Shown: positions 43,436 through 53,327 of the stretch, piece by piece
Layout: each line of letters begins with the position of its first letter
Position numbering within the stretch: the first letter of the stretch is position 1
NCBI RefSeq assembly: GCF_003991355.1
Contig: NZ_RCSU01000010.1
Location: forward strand, 227,077-291,076
Length of the DNA: 64,000 nucleotides
Origin: Pseudoflavitalea rhizosphaerae
GTDB taxonomy: Bacteria; Bacteroidota; Bacteroidia; Chitinophagales; Chitinophagaceae
Direction of reading: 5' to 3'
Made by a program: the position numbers and the translations under genes
Notes under the pieces: model-generated
The model's input: only the letters and a program-made list of their open reading frames with translations
Databases searched by the model: none
What the model was told of the DNA's origin: nothing

Positions 43436-44476
43436 CTAATCCCTGTAAAACCACACAGACACTTTTCCCTCTTCGTTTATGGCAGCACGAAACATTCCTT
43501 CAGTATTGAACGGCATCGCCATCTTTCCATTTTTATCCAGCGCCACCATGCCCCCGTTACCACCAAGCTTTCCGATTTTATCGATTACCTGCTGCGCAGC
43601 TTTTGCCACCGGGAGATTCCTGTATTCCATTTGTGCGGCAACATCATAGGCAGCCACAGTACGGATATAGAATTCACCCCATCCTGTGCAGGATACAGCT
43701 ACCTGCTGGTTGGCATAAGTACCTGCGCCGATGATGGGAGAATCGCCCACTCGTCCATATTTCTTATTGGTCATGCCACCTGTACTGGTGCCAGCCGCCA
43801 GGTTACCTTTTTTGTCGAGCGCCACTGCGCCAACAGTGCCGAATTTCTCATCATTACTTTTTGCAGTTGGCACGATAGAAGTTTTCTTTTCATCATGGTC
43901 CAGTTCGGTTTTGGCGGAATCTTTTTTAAGTAAGCGCTGCAACGCCTTCCATCTGCCTTCGGTATAGAAGTAAGCAGGGTCCACTATTTCAAGTCCCTGC
44001 ACTTTTGCGAAATCGTCTGCTCCCTTTCCGCTCAGCATTACATGTCCTGATTTTTCCATCACTGCTCTTGCACCTGTGATCGGATTTTTAATAGTGGTTA
44101 CACCGGCCACTGCGCCTGCGGCCAGTGTTGCGCCGTCCATAATGCTGGCGTCCAGTTCATTTTTCCCATTATTGGTGAATACAGCGCCTTTACCTGCATT
44201 GAACAGCGGAGAGTCTTCCATCACTTTGATAGCAGCCACCACCGCATCCAGTCCGGAGCCTCCGTTCTGCATCAGTTTGTAGCCCGACTTCAAAGCTTCG
44301 GTTAATGCTTCCCGGTATTTCTGTTCTGCGGCATCGCTCATATTCTTTTTCAGTATCGTACCGGCGCCGCCGTGAAGCACCAGTACATATTTGGGTGAAG
44401 GCTTTGCGGGTTTGTTCCATTGAAGGCCTGCAAGCCCAATCAAAACAATGCATGCGATGAATCTGCTCCTTTTCAC
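43436..44476 (-). CDS. Secreted isoaspartyl peptidase / L-asparaginase (Ntn type, GTG start)
   Basis: A 346-residue N-terminal nucleophile hydrolase of the plant-type asparaginase family. The hydrophobic N-terminus (1-18) is a signal peptide or anchor; no good lipobox is seen. Family motifs are HGGAGT, GKGAVFTNNGKNELDASIMDG and the autocleavage site GTVGAV with Thr214, followed by GTSTGG. Autocleavage at Thr214 would give two subunits. The start is GTG at 44476; the ATG at 44483 is out of frame. It lies 11 bp below a DUF4302 gene and so is the last gene of the left SusC/SusD operon, probably acting in the periplasm on beta-aspartyl peptides. Confidence 0.9.
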   Translation of the reverse strand: MKRSRFIACIVLIGLAGLQWNKPAKPSPKYVLVLHGGAGTILKKNMSDAAEQKYREALTEALKSGYKLMQNGGSGLDAVVAAIKVMEDSPLFNAGKGAVFTNNGKNELDASIMDGATLAAGAVAGVTTIKNPITGARAVMEKSGHVMLSGKGADDFAKVQGLEIVDPAYFYTEGRWKALQRLLKKDSAKTELDHDEKKTSIVPTAKSNDEKFGTVGAVALDKKGNLAAGTSTGGMTNKKYGRVGDSPIIGAGTYANQQVAVSCTGWGEFYIRTVAAYDVAAQMEYRNLPVAKAAQQVIDKIGKLGGNGGMVALDKNGKMAMPFNTEGMFRAAINEEGKVSVWFYRD

Positions 44477-44487
44477 TGTTCATTTTT

Positions 44488-45834
44488 TTAGTCTACATAA
44501 ATACCGGTTGGCGTGCTCACGATGATATTGAACCAGATCCTGGAATCCTTCCTGCTGATCACGCGTAAGCGTTGCAGCGTTCCGGATCTTCCATTGGGAA
44601 CAACCGTTACTCCTTCTTCCGGGAAGATAATATTCATAAAATCCAGTACTGGAGTAAGATATTGCGTACCAACAGAGTTGGTGGTACCAAGCGGCGTTAC
44701 CACTACATGGCTTTCATCCACTTTTGCCAGGGATGTATAATAAGGGATGAATAAATTGCCTCCTGTTTCATTCTTTACCAGGAGTTGCATCGAATACAAT
44801 TGATTGGCAGGTGTTGTGCCGCCTGAATTCATATTGTAATGATACAGCTGGATCCTCAGTTGCACCGGAGAGATCAGCTCACGTAATGCAGCTACATGCG
44901 GTTGCAGGTCAGGGCTGTAATAGGTTGCCGGATCATCCAGTGTATATGCGAAGAATCTCGGCAACACATTATCGATACGCATGAAAAGGTTGGCTGTGCC
45001 CTTGTAGGGAAATGCGGGTGTGTGGGATACGGCAATCCTTCCCGCTCCTGCATTCCCGGCAGCAGTTATTTCGAGCTCATTGGCAGTAGCAGTGCCGAAT
45101 GACAGGCCATCTATACTGATCCCATCTTTGGTTACAGGTTCACTCAGGGCTATACCGTTTGCGATATAATTGTACGTTACTGTTTTGCTCACAGGCGTTC
45201 CGGCCTGATCTTCCCAGGTCAGTTTCAATGTTTGTTGATCAGTGTTCAATTCCCAGAATGCATGGAAACTTGCCAGTTCCAGGTTCTTGAAATAAGCAGA
45301 AGCGTTACCGGCAAACTCCTGTAAAAGCAGGGCAGTATTGGCCTTGGCCAGGATATCTGCCCTGTCTGTGGCCACAGCTTTACGGAGTGTGTACACAGTG
45401 TTTACCGGACCGTTTATTTGTGTGAGGGAAAAATTTCCGTCTGCATTCGGACTGATGTAAAACTCGAATTTGCCACCGATATTTTCCGCAATGGCATGCA
45501 TCACGGAATAGGTTTCAAAGATCAGTTCAGGCTTTACATTCCCGCCAACGCGGAACCGTACATTTTCCTGTTCATCGGTAAAACCTTTGTAATCCGACAC
45601 CAGGCTTACTTTTCCGGCATTACTGAATTTCATCAGCAGGCTCACTTTCGTGGGATTGCTGGTAGGTTTGTATTCAAGGTACCAGCCTTCAGAGGATGCC
45701 GCCAGCTGCTGCATGTAATTATTCTGAAGCGCAGCCAGGTCCGGCACATCTTCAGGGATTACCGTTCCATCATAGGTTTTACTGCAACCTGCAAACGAAG
45801 CAGCGATAAATGCAATAATGATTATTTTTTTCAT
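44488..45834 (-). CDS. DUF4302 lipoprotein, second of a tandem pair
   Basis: A 448-residue lipoprotein (lipobox FAGC, Cys17). The DUF4302 pattern is recognisable: EGWYLEYKPTS at the N-terminus and a final EGVTVVPNGRSG...LRVISRKDSRIWFNIIVS. Function is unknown, but the family is a regular partner of SusC/SusD and zinc metallopeptidase genes. It is a diverged copy of the gene immediately upstream (20-bp gap), with the same ends. Confidence 0.85.
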   Translation of the reverse strand: MKKIIIIAFIAASFAGCSKTYDGTVIPEDVPDLAALQNNYMQQLAASSEGWYLEYKPTSNPTKVSLLMKFSNAGKVSLVSDYKGFTDEQENVRFRVGGNVKPELIFETYSVMHAIAENIGGKFEFYISPNADGNFSLTQINGPVNTVYTLRKAVATDRADILAKANTALLLQEFAGNASAYFKNLELASFHAFWELNTDQQTLKLTWEDQAGTPVSKTVTYNYIANGIALSEPVTKDGISIDGLSFGTATANELEITAAGNAGAGRIAVSHTPAFPYKGTANLFMRIDNVLPRFFAYTLDDPATYYSPDLQPHVAALRELISPVQLRIQLYHYNMNSGGTTPANQLYSMQLLVKNETGGNLFIPYYTSLAKVDESHVVVTPLGTTNSVGTQYLTPVLDFMNIIFPEEGVTVVPNGRSGTLQRLRVISRKDSRIWFNIIVSTPTGIYVD

Positions 45835-45854
45835 CTCTGTAATTACAAGTTGGG

Positions 45855-47339
45855 TTAATCGAAATAGATGGTCAGTGTGGTGTTATTCACTAATAATTCC
45901 AGCCAGATCCGGCTGTCTTTCCTGCTCACCAGCCTGATCTTTTGCAGGGCAGACGGGGATGTACTATTCCTGCCCACGGGCACTACAGTAAAGCCTTCAG
46001 TAGTAAAGACCTCGTTCATGAACGCTACCACTTTTTCTTTATAAGGAGCGGCGGATGAGCCTGTTGTTCCGAAGCTTACCATCGAAACATGATTGGGCCC
46101 CAGCTTCAGCAGGTCATAATGGAACACCTGGAATGTGCTGTTTCCGGCGCCGTTCCTAATCAGCAATTGCAGCTGGTTTCGCTGCGCATGATCATCAGGG
46201 ATAGTGGTGCCGTTGTAGTTGTTATTATAGAATTGTAAACGGAACAATTCATCTGCCTTGAAGCCCTGTGTTACAAAATATTCTTTGAGGTCATTGATAT
46301 ATGGTTGCAGAGCCGGACTGTAATAGATATCCATATTGTCAAGCGTATATCCGAAGAAGCGCGGTAGTTCACCATTCCTTACAAAATAGTCGGCAGTAGT
46401 GTACGTATTGGGGGCGCCTGAGATCGCGTTCTGGAACGGGAATGGCGGAACATGCATCCAGCCCAGCTTTCCGGCGCCGGCATTCCCGGCAGAAGTGATC
46501 TCAAGCGAACCATCTGTAAATGCGCCAAATTTCAGTGTATCGATGGTGTAGCTATCTTTCGTAATAGCAGGTTCCAGCGTCATGCCCGCAGGCACAGGCT
46601 TATAGTTGATAGTATGCGACTCTGCGTTTGATGAACCTGTTGCAGGCCATGCAAGAGTGATGGTCCTGGCAGTTGTATCGATCGCCTCCAGCCTTGCTCC
46701 GAAATTTTCCAGCAGCAGGTTCTTCCAGTAATAGCCGGGACCGGCTTCCACAAGCGTAGCAATTTTTTCTCTTGCTTCCGTGGTCAGTCTTTCCTGTTCC
46801 TCTTCAAATGCGATCTGGTCAAGCACTGCCTGGACCTGTGCTTGCAATACCTGCTGGTTGGTGGCATTCACTTTTACCAGGGCATAACTGAGGTTATCGA
46901 AACCATCCGCTCTCTTCAAAGAAAAGCTGCCATCCTCCTGCTGAACGATCTTGAATTTATTGAAACCATTTACAGTCCTGGTAAGCTCTCCAAAAACAGA
47001 ATTATCAGCAAATACGATCTGAAGGATCGTTTCACCGGCAAAAGAATAGTCAGCATCCGCTTCCTCATGGTAATCCCTCAGACCGGAAACGATTTTCATT
47101 TTTCCATCTTCTGCGAACTTGATCTTCACGGCAATACCTTCAGATTCGGAAGTCGGTTTATATAGTACATACCAGCCATCAGTAGCCGCTACCAGAATCT
47201 TTTTATATTCGGCAGCCAGTTCTGCCACAGTGGGGGGCATTTCCCTTTCAGGCAGATGGGTAGAAGGTTTCCGGCAGGCATCGAGAGTCAGCATGACTGT
47301 CAGGAAACAAAGCAGTATTGTTTGGTTGAATAGTTTCAT
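45855..47339 (-). CDS. DUF4302 lipoprotein, first of a tandem pair
   Basis: A 494-residue lipoprotein (lipobox LDAC, Cys22) of the DUF4302 family, paralogous to the next gene: DGWYVLYKPTS near the N-terminus and EGFTVVPVGRNS...IRLVSRKDSRIWLELLV at the C-terminus. It carries an insertion of about 45 residues, with an E-rich helix (FEEEQERLTTEAREKIATLVEAG), that the second copy lacks. It follows the metallopeptidase gene by 2 bp. Confidence 0.85.
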   Translation of the reverse strand: MKLFNQTILLCFLTVMLTLDACRKPSTHLPEREMPPTVAELAAEYKKILVAATDGWYVLYKPTSESEGIAVKIKFAEDGKMKIVSGLRDYHEEADADYSFAGETILQIVFADNSVFGELTRTVNGFNKFKIVQQEDGSFSLKRADGFDNLSYALVKVNATNQQVLQAQVQAVLDQIAFEEEQERLTTEAREKIATLVEAGPGYYWKNLLLENFGARLEAIDTTARTITLAWPATGSSNAESHTINYKPVPAGMTLEPAITKDSYTIDTLKFGAFTDGSLEITSAGNAGAGKLGWMHVPPFPFQNAISGAPNTYTTADYFVRNGELPRFFGYTLDNMDIYYSPALQPYINDLKEYFVTQGFKADELFRLQFYNNNYNGTTIPDDHAQRNQLQLLIRNGAGNSTFQVFHYDLLKLGPNHVSMVSFGTTGSSAAPYKEKVVAFMNEVFTTEGFTVVPVGRNSTSPSALQKIRLVSRKDSRIWLELLVNNTTLTIYFD

Positions 47340-47341
47340 GA

Positions 47342-48175
47342 TCAGAGATTATCGAGTACGTTTTGTAAATAAGCCTGTAACACATGCAGGTCGATGCCTT
47401 TTTCCAGATAGAAATTGTACACCATTTTGTACTTCTGCTGAAGGAAAGTGTTCTCGTCTGCGATCAGCAGTACGTTTTCTTTGGGAGTGGTAACAATACC
47501 ATCCACCCAGGTGGCGAAATCCTCTGATTCATTGCTCATGCCATAGTTACGCCAGAAGCCTCTACTGCGTGCTTCGGCCTGTGTAAAAGCTGCATAACTG
47601 GTGCCGCCTGCATATTTACCTTCAGAGATCTTATCGAATCCTGCAGGCCTGCCGAACTTTTTATCCAGTACATGTGCAAACTCGTGGTGCAAAGTTGCGT
47701 ACTGATTTTTCAGCCAGTTGGCATCTGTGAGATCATAACCATTCACACTGGTCACAATCACGCGGCTCAATCCGTAGGCAGTTCCGGAAGCGCTGAAGTT
47801 TCTCTCATCGCCTTCCACATAATTCATTTTCGTACCGAAAAGGATCATCTCTATAGGCATGTTCTGCCGCATGAATTCAGACTTCTGCCTGTCGTAAGGA
47901 GCAATGAACAGCTTGCGCAGCACATTCTCTACATAAGGCAGTACAATGGATTCATTGGGAGGTGAAGCAAATGCATCGGCGGTGATATAGCGCCTGTCCC
48001 AGCGATAAATGATCTTGCTCTGGTATTCCGTGAAAATATCATAGATAGCCAGGTCTGTTGGATTATCAGGTTTGGCCGGCGCTTCGTAAGGTTCGTAAGG
48101 GATCGCATCTTCCTTCTTGCAGGATGTGGCAAGCAGGCAGCAGGCGATAGCGTATAATATAATTCGTTTATGCAT
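47342..48175 (-). CDS. Zinc-binding metallopeptidase lipoprotein of a SusC/SusD locus
   Basis: A 277-residue lipoprotein (lipobox ATSC, Cys19) with the zinc motif HHEFAH (His164, Glu165, His168) and a later NESEDFATW region that may supply a third ligand. It matches the 'substrate import-associated zinc metallohydrolase lipoprotein' family found next to SusC/SusD. It starts 20 bp below the SusD gene and is followed by two DUF4302 genes, so it probably works on the imported or captured substrate at the outer membrane. The substrate is not known; peptide is the natural guess. Confidence 0.9.
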   Translation of the reverse strand: MHKRIILYAIACCLLATSCKKEDAIPYEPYEAPAKPDNPTDLAIYDIFTEYQSKIIYRWDRRYITADAFASPPNESIVLPYVENVLRKLFIAPYDRQKSEFMRQNMPIEMILFGTKMNYVEGDERNFSASGTAYGLSRVIVTSVNGYDLTDANWLKNQYATLHHEFAHVLDKKFGRPAGFDKISEGKYAGGTSYAAFTQAEARSRGFWRNYGMSNESEDFATWVDGIVTTPKENVLLIADENTFLQQKYKMVYNFYLEKGIDLHVLQAYLQNVLDNL

Positions 48176-48195
48176 GATAGTTATTTTAGCAGTGA

Positions 48196-49608
48196 TTACC
48201 TGGGATTCGGTTCCATATCTATGTTGGCAGTCAGTTCTGCAAACGGTATCTGGAAAAGCCTTCTGGGATCATCGGCTTTCAATTCGATATCCCTCACACC
48301 ATTCCAGTGGGTGACCGGAATATTGTATCGTTTTATATCGAACCATCTGTATCCTTCATAACAAAGTTCCCTTCTTCTTTCATCCAGGATCTTGTCGAGC
48401 ATTGCCTTTTCAGTAGGATAGTCTGAACGCTTCAGTGCAGTGTAAGGACGCAGGCGTTTCACCAGGATCGTATTCAGCGCATTGATGGCATAATCATAAT
48501 CGGGATTCTGCTTGCGCACATAAGCTTCCGCCGCATTGTACATCACTTCTTCCACAACAAACAAGGCCACATCGGAATACTGATGTCCTTCCGATTGAAC
48601 CGACCTGAATTTTCGAATAATATAATTCGGAGTTTGGTTACTGGTGAAAGTGAACATGCGGCCGCGGATATCTTCCGCAGCAAACGTGCTCCTGAACTCG
48701 TTTCCATACATGCCTGTGAGGTAGAAGGAATTCCACTCCAGCGTGTATTGCATCATCAGCACATTCGGCTGGTTCACGGAACAATAAGCATTTGCAAAAG
48801 CGCTGTAATTACCGGTGGAAAAATCCTTATCCCAGTCAACCAGCAGGTTCCTCACACTTGAATTGGCGTTGAGCACTTTGTTACTGTATTCGATGCATTT
48901 TTCCCAATCGCCTTTGAAGAGATAGAAACGGCTCATGAATGCATTGGCTGCTGTTTTATTGAAATGATGTTTGGGAACTTTCATCAATGCATCGTTCACC
49001 AGGGCAATGCCTTCCAGCGCATCCTTCTCGATGAGGTCATACACATGTTTTACATTATCCCTTTTGTAAGTAGCTCCTGCTTCCTTCTCTGTTGCCAGCG
49101 CATAGGGAATGCCCAGGTCCGAAGCGGCCGTAGCAGCATCATAATGTTTGGCAAAGATGTTCACGAGCATGAAATGTGCGTAAGCGCGCACCAGCAGCGC
49201 TTCCCCTTTTACGTTACGGCGGAGTTCGTCATCGCCTGGGGCATTATCGATGCTCTCCAGCACCACATTGGCATTGTAGATACTGTTGTAATATTTTCTC
49301 CATCCTGCTTCCGGCGTAACGGCGTTGCCGGTGATGTATTCATCGGACCAGAGATAGATGGGTTTGAGCCAGGAATTGATATTGGCATTGTTGTAATCGG
49401 GATAATCATAGAACCGGTAATTATCGGTATACAATTCCGTAAACATATGGAAGGCCTGTGGATAAGCGCCGGTGATGATGGCCTGGTAATCCTCCACGGA
49501 CTGTGGCCTCACGCGATTATCGGGGTTCACTTCCAGGAACTTTTTACAGCCGCCCAGGAGTATGCCGGCAGTGAAAAGTAAAAAAAGATATTTAGCAATA
49601 TTATTCAT
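48196..49608 (-). CDS. SusD/RagB-like substrate-binding lipoprotein (left locus)
   Basis: A 470-residue lipoprotein (lipobox LGGC, Cys21) of the RagB/SusD family. The family start KKFLEVNPDNRVRPQSVEDYQ, helical TPR-like region with KGEALLVRAYAHFMLVNIFAKHY and the C-terminal LDERRRELCYEGYRWFDIKRYN are clear. It covers the SusC channel encoded 9 bp upstream and binds its substrate. Confidence 0.95.
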   Translation of the reverse strand: MNNIAKYLFLLFTAGILLGGCKKFLEVNPDNRVRPQSVEDYQAIITGAYPQAFHMFTELYTDNYRFYDYPDYNNANINSWLKPIYLWSDEYITGNAVTPEAGWRKYYNSIYNANVVLESIDNAPGDDELRRNVKGEALLVRAYAHFMLVNIFAKHYDAATAASDLGIPYALATEKEAGATYKRDNVKHVYDLIEKDALEGIALVNDALMKVPKHHFNKTAANAFMSRFYLFKGDWEKCIEYSNKVLNANSSVRNLLVDWDKDFSTGNYSAFANAYCSVNQPNVLMMQYTLEWNSFYLTGMYGNEFRSTFAAEDIRGRMFTFTSNQTPNYIIRKFRSVQSEGHQYSDVALFVVEEVMYNAAEAYVRKQNPDYDYAINALNTILVKRLRPYTALKRSDYPTEKAMLDKILDERRRELCYEGYRWFDIKRYNIPVTHWNGVRDIELKADDPRRLFQIPFAELTANIDMEPNPR

Positions 49609-49617
49609 GGTTCCTGC

Positions 49618-52600
49618 TTATAAGTTAATGTTCAGACCTAAGGTGAAAGTAGTGGCGGCGGGAATCGATATGCCGGATACCAGCGCTTCGGGATCCTGTC
49701 CCTGCAATTTGGAATCAGCCCAGAGGGCCAGGTTCTGCGCCTGTGCAGTGATCTGGAATCCCTTCATACCATATTTTTTTATCAGTGCATTGGGCAATGC
49801 GTAATTGACCATAACATTTTTCAGGCGGATGAAAGAACCGTTGGCTGTTCTTATATCGCTCCTGTTGTAAAATGTGAATGGATCAGCGCTTGCTTCCAGT
49901 AGCATGGTACGTGTTTCCGCTTCAATGATGCGTGGCACATTGGTATACTGCTCATGACCGGGTGCACGCCACCTGTTCACCAGCGTTGCATCCAGCGCTT
50001 CCACATCAGAGAAGTAGCGTTGCATGATGGGATTCAGGCGGACCACATTGCCAAAGGAATAGGTAAAGAGAAAAGACAAATTCAGGTTCTTGTATCGAAA
50101 GGAGTTGGTAAGGCCACCGGAACCAAGCGGATCACGGCTTCCCTCGTATCTGAGCATATTGAGATCACGACTATACTTCGATATCTGGTAAGTCGGATTG
50201 TCTTTTGCATTGTAGAAAAGTGGAAGACCGTCCGCATCCAGACCAGCAAAACGGAAAGAATACAAACCGTTCACCGGCTTGCCCACTGCTGCGGCGCCAG
50301 TTCCAACGGTGGCAAGCAACACTGTATTGTTTTGCTGAATTCTTGTTACTTTATTCTTGTTATAACCGAAAGTAAAAATGGTATTCCAGGCGAAGTCCCT
50401 TCTTTTGATATTACTTGTATTGATGGTAACCTCAAACCCGTGGTTGCGCATATCGGCCCAGTTCACTGTCTTGCGTTGCTGACCACTTACACGTGAAACT
50501 TCGATACCGCCGATGAGATCATAATTGTAACGGCTGTAATATTCCAGTGTGGTAGTAACCCTGTTATACAATCCGAACTCTACAGCCGCATTGAACATTT
50601 TTTCTTTTTCCCATCTCATGGTAGGATTTTCGGGAGAAGTGATATTGATCACCGTTTCGATGGTATTGGGATCGAAGCGTTTGGTAGTTCCGTAGTAAGC
50701 CAGCATCTCTGCGCTGCCAAGGCCGCTGATATTTCCACGCAATCCGTAAGAGCCCCTCAACTTCAGGAAATCGATAGCTTCGATGTCTTTGATGAATCCT
50801 TCTTCATCCATATTCCAGCTGGCTCCCACCACCCAGATCGGCAGGAAGCGGAAGCGTTCGGAAGTGCCGAGCCTGTTGGACCCGTCCGCACGGGTGGAGA
50901 GTGTGAAATTGTATTTGTTCTGAATGGAATATGCGAGGTTGGCAAAGAAGCTGGCCTCATGTTGAATGTTCTGCGATTTACCATAATAAGGGTCTGAAGA
51001 ACCGGAAAGAATATCTCGCTGAATAGCCCTGTAATCTGGGCTGGACGTGAGCCCGCTGAAATACTCGAAACCATAGCCCTTGTAATAATCCGTGAGGTAC
51101 TTCCTGTGGCGAAGCTCGGTGCCCGCCAACAGATCGATGCTATGGTTCTGCGCAAAATAAGATTTCCAGTTCAGGGAATTCCGAACAGTGTAGAATTCCC
51201 CGAGGGTGTTATCGGTGATCACGATTCCACCCCGGGGTAAAACTGAAATAGGGTACTGACTAAGATCGAACGGATCATTATAAAGATTTGTATTGGCACT
51301 GCGGACAGAACTGTTCTGCATGGCGCGGTAGCTCAATGCCGTATTCGATTTTTCTGTTGCGATATGATCACTGGCAACGGAAGACATACGGCCTGAGAAG
51401 ATACCATTGTAAGAAAGGTTCTTCGTGATCTTCCAGTTGGCATCTACCTGGAATTTGATCTCACGCAACCGGATATCGATGAAATTATTCTTCAGTTCGT
51501 TCACGATATTGAAAGGCGCATAGTTCATCTGGTAATATTCCGGGTTGCCATTATCGTCATAGGGTCTCATAGCCCTGCTGGTGCTGCGCGCATAGGTATA
51601 GGGATTGATATCGAATGCGCGCTCAACAATACCGGCAATGGCTTCTGTGGAGTTCTCTGTACCGAATGTGCGTTGGTTCCTCGCTGAAGCATACAGGGTT
51701 CCGGTGAGAGAGAATTTCTTAGAGAAATCGAAATTGGCCCTGATATTAGCGGTGTACCTGTCGAGATGCTGGCCTACTGTTTGACCCGCATCCCTGAAAT
51801 AGCTGCCGGACAAATAGATCTGTGATTTCTCTGTTCCTGAACTCACACTGATGCTGTGTTCCTGGTTTACAGAATTCCTGAACAGCTCATCAAACCAGTC
51901 CGTGTTATACGTTTTAGCGCGCTGGATATTATCGTAGTATTCGTCCCAGGTGATTTCTTTGCGCGACAATTGCGAGAGCAGTTTCCCAAATGCGCCGTAG
52001 TTACGGTTGAGGTTGGTGAAGTCAAGCATGTTCTTATCATAAAGCTCTTCAGAGAACTCCATCCTTTGTTTGGAGTTCATCACATTGAACTGTGTGATGG
52101 AAGGCTTCATGGCCATGCTGAAATTATTCTTGTAGCTCACCACCGGCGCACCGATCTTTCCTTTTTTGGTAGAAACAACGATCACGCCATTCACAGCCTG
52201 TGTTCCGTACATGGCGGTAGCTGATGCATCTTTGAGGATCTGAATATCTTCTATATCATCAGGATTGATGCCACTGATGGCGGAGCTGAGCATGGTGGCT
52301 GCATCGCCTGAATAAAGCTGGTTGGGATTGAGGTTCACCGGATCGTCTATCACTACGCCGTCTACAACCCAGAGTGGTTCCTGGTTTCCGCTGATGGAAG
52401 AAGTGCCGCGGATGCGGATCTTTGATTTAGTACCGAATGTGCCGCTGGTGTTTTCCACGGCCACACCGGCCACCATACCCTGCAATGATTTGCCCACATC
52501 GGAGATACCGGCAGTTGCCAGCTGATCGGACTTCACTTTTCCAACAGAGCCGGTAAATGTACGTTTGTTCACTTTTTGATAACCCGTTACCACCACATCT

Positions 52601-53223
52601 TTCATCGCTTCCTGCGCAACATTCAGTCTGATATCGAGTGACTGTGTTCCTGCCCTGATGATAAGCTCCTGCGACTCATAACCGATAGAGCTGATCTCTA
52701 TCTTTTCACCATCATTCACTTTGATACTGAATTCTCCTTTTGTATCGGAGCTCACACCGGTATTCCTGGCAGGAATATGAATGCTTGCACCGGCAACAGG
52801 ATTGCCAGTTGCAGCATCCAGGATTTTACCCTTCAGCTCCCGGCTGGCGGGAGCCAAATGGGTATCATCGTTTGGGGGTTTAGGGATTGCTTTTTCCGTT
52901 TGCTTGATGAAAATGGTGTTGCCCTCGATGTTGTACCGGAGCTGCTGACCTTCCAGAATAAGTTGCAGGAATTTCTGCAATGGCATGTCAACAGCAGTAA
53001 CGGTAACAGGTTTCGCCTGTTTCAACAGTTCCTTGTTACAGAACACTGAGTAGCCGGTTTGCGATTCGATGACAGCAAATGTTTTTTGCAGTGTTACCGA
53101 CTTACCGGTGAAATTTACTTTCTGAGCAAAGAGGGTTGCCTGGAATAATAGCAGGCACGCAATTAGTGTTATGGTTTTGGGTCTCATCCGCGCTTTGTTT
53201 ACAAGGCAATACAAATCCTTCAC
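49618..53223 (-). CDS. SusC/RagA TonB-linked outer membrane transporter with STN domain (left locus)
   Basis: A 1201-residue TonB-dependent transporter. Order: signal peptide, an STN (secretin/TonB short N-terminal) domain (about 40-110), a carboxypeptidase-regulatory-like domain (about 130-210, GKILDAATGNPVAGASIHI), a plug domain with the SusC start KDVVVTGYQKVNKRTFTGSV, then the barrel ending in TFTLGLNINL. The STN domain usually contacts a FecR-type anti-sigma factor, and the gene lies 104 bp below fecR, so import can induce the locus. The ATG at 53187 is an alternative start that shortens the signal peptide. Confidence 0.95.
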   Translation of the reverse strand: MKDLYCLVNKARMRPKTITLIACLLLFQATLFAQKVNFTGKSVTLQKTFAVIESQTGYSVFCNKELLKQAKPVTVTAVDMPLQKFLQLILEGQQLRYNIEGNTIFIKQTEKAIPKPPNDDTHLAPASRELKGKILDAATGNPVAGASIHIPARNTGVSSDTKGEFSIKVNDGEKIEISSIGYESQELIIRAGTQSLDIRLNVAQEAMKDVVVTGYQKVNKRTFTGSVGKVKSDQLATAGISDVGKSLQGMVAGVAVENTSGTFGTKSKIRIRGTSSISGNQEPLWVVDGVVIDDPVNLNPNQLYSGDAATMLSSAISGINPDDIEDIQILKDASATAMYGTQAVNGVIVVSTKKGKIGAPVVSYKNNFSMAMKPSITQFNVMNSKQRMEFSEELYDKNMLDFTNLNRNYGAFGKLLSQLSRKEITWDEYYDNIQRAKTYNTDWFDELFRNSVNQEHSISVSSGTEKSQIYLSGSYFRDAGQTVGQHLDRYTANIRANFDFSKKFSLTGTLYASARNQRTFGTENSTEAIAGIVERAFDINPYTYARSTSRAMRPYDDNGNPEYYQMNYAPFNIVNELKNNFIDIRLREIKFQVDANWKITKNLSYNGIFSGRMSSVASDHIATEKSNTALSYRAMQNSSVRSANTNLYNDPFDLSQYPISVLPRGGIVITDNTLGEFYTVRNSLNWKSYFAQNHSIDLLAGTELRHRKYLTDYYKGYGFEYFSGLTSSPDYRAIQRDILSGSSDPYYGKSQNIQHEASFFANLAYSIQNKYNFTLSTRADGSNRLGTSERFRFLPIWVVGASWNMDEEGFIKDIEAIDFLKLRGSYGLRGNISGLGSAEMLAYYGTTKRFDPNTIETVINITSPENPTMRWEKEKMFNAAVEFGLYNRVTTTLEYYSRYNYDLIGGIEVSRVSGQQRKTVNWADMRNHGFEVTINTSNIKRRDFAWNTIFTFGYNKNKVTRIQQNNTVLLATVGTGAAAVGKPVNGLYSFRFAGLDADGLPLFYNAKDNPTYQISKYSRDLNMLRYEGSRDPLGSGGLTNSFRYKNLNLSFLFTYSFGNVVRLNPIMQRYFSDVEALDATLVNRWRAPGHEQYTNVPRIIEAETRTMLLEASADPFTFYNRSDIRTANGSFIRLKNVMVNYALPNALIKKYGMKGFQITAQAQNLALWADSKLQGQDPEALVSGISIPAATTFTLGLNINL

Positions 53224-53327
53224 ACGGCAGTGCAGTTTTCTGCCTGTGTATTATTATTAAATCTAAATGGTTACTTCATGGAATCGGCCAATTACCCGGA
53301 TGGGAAGGCCGGTACAATTTATATCTG

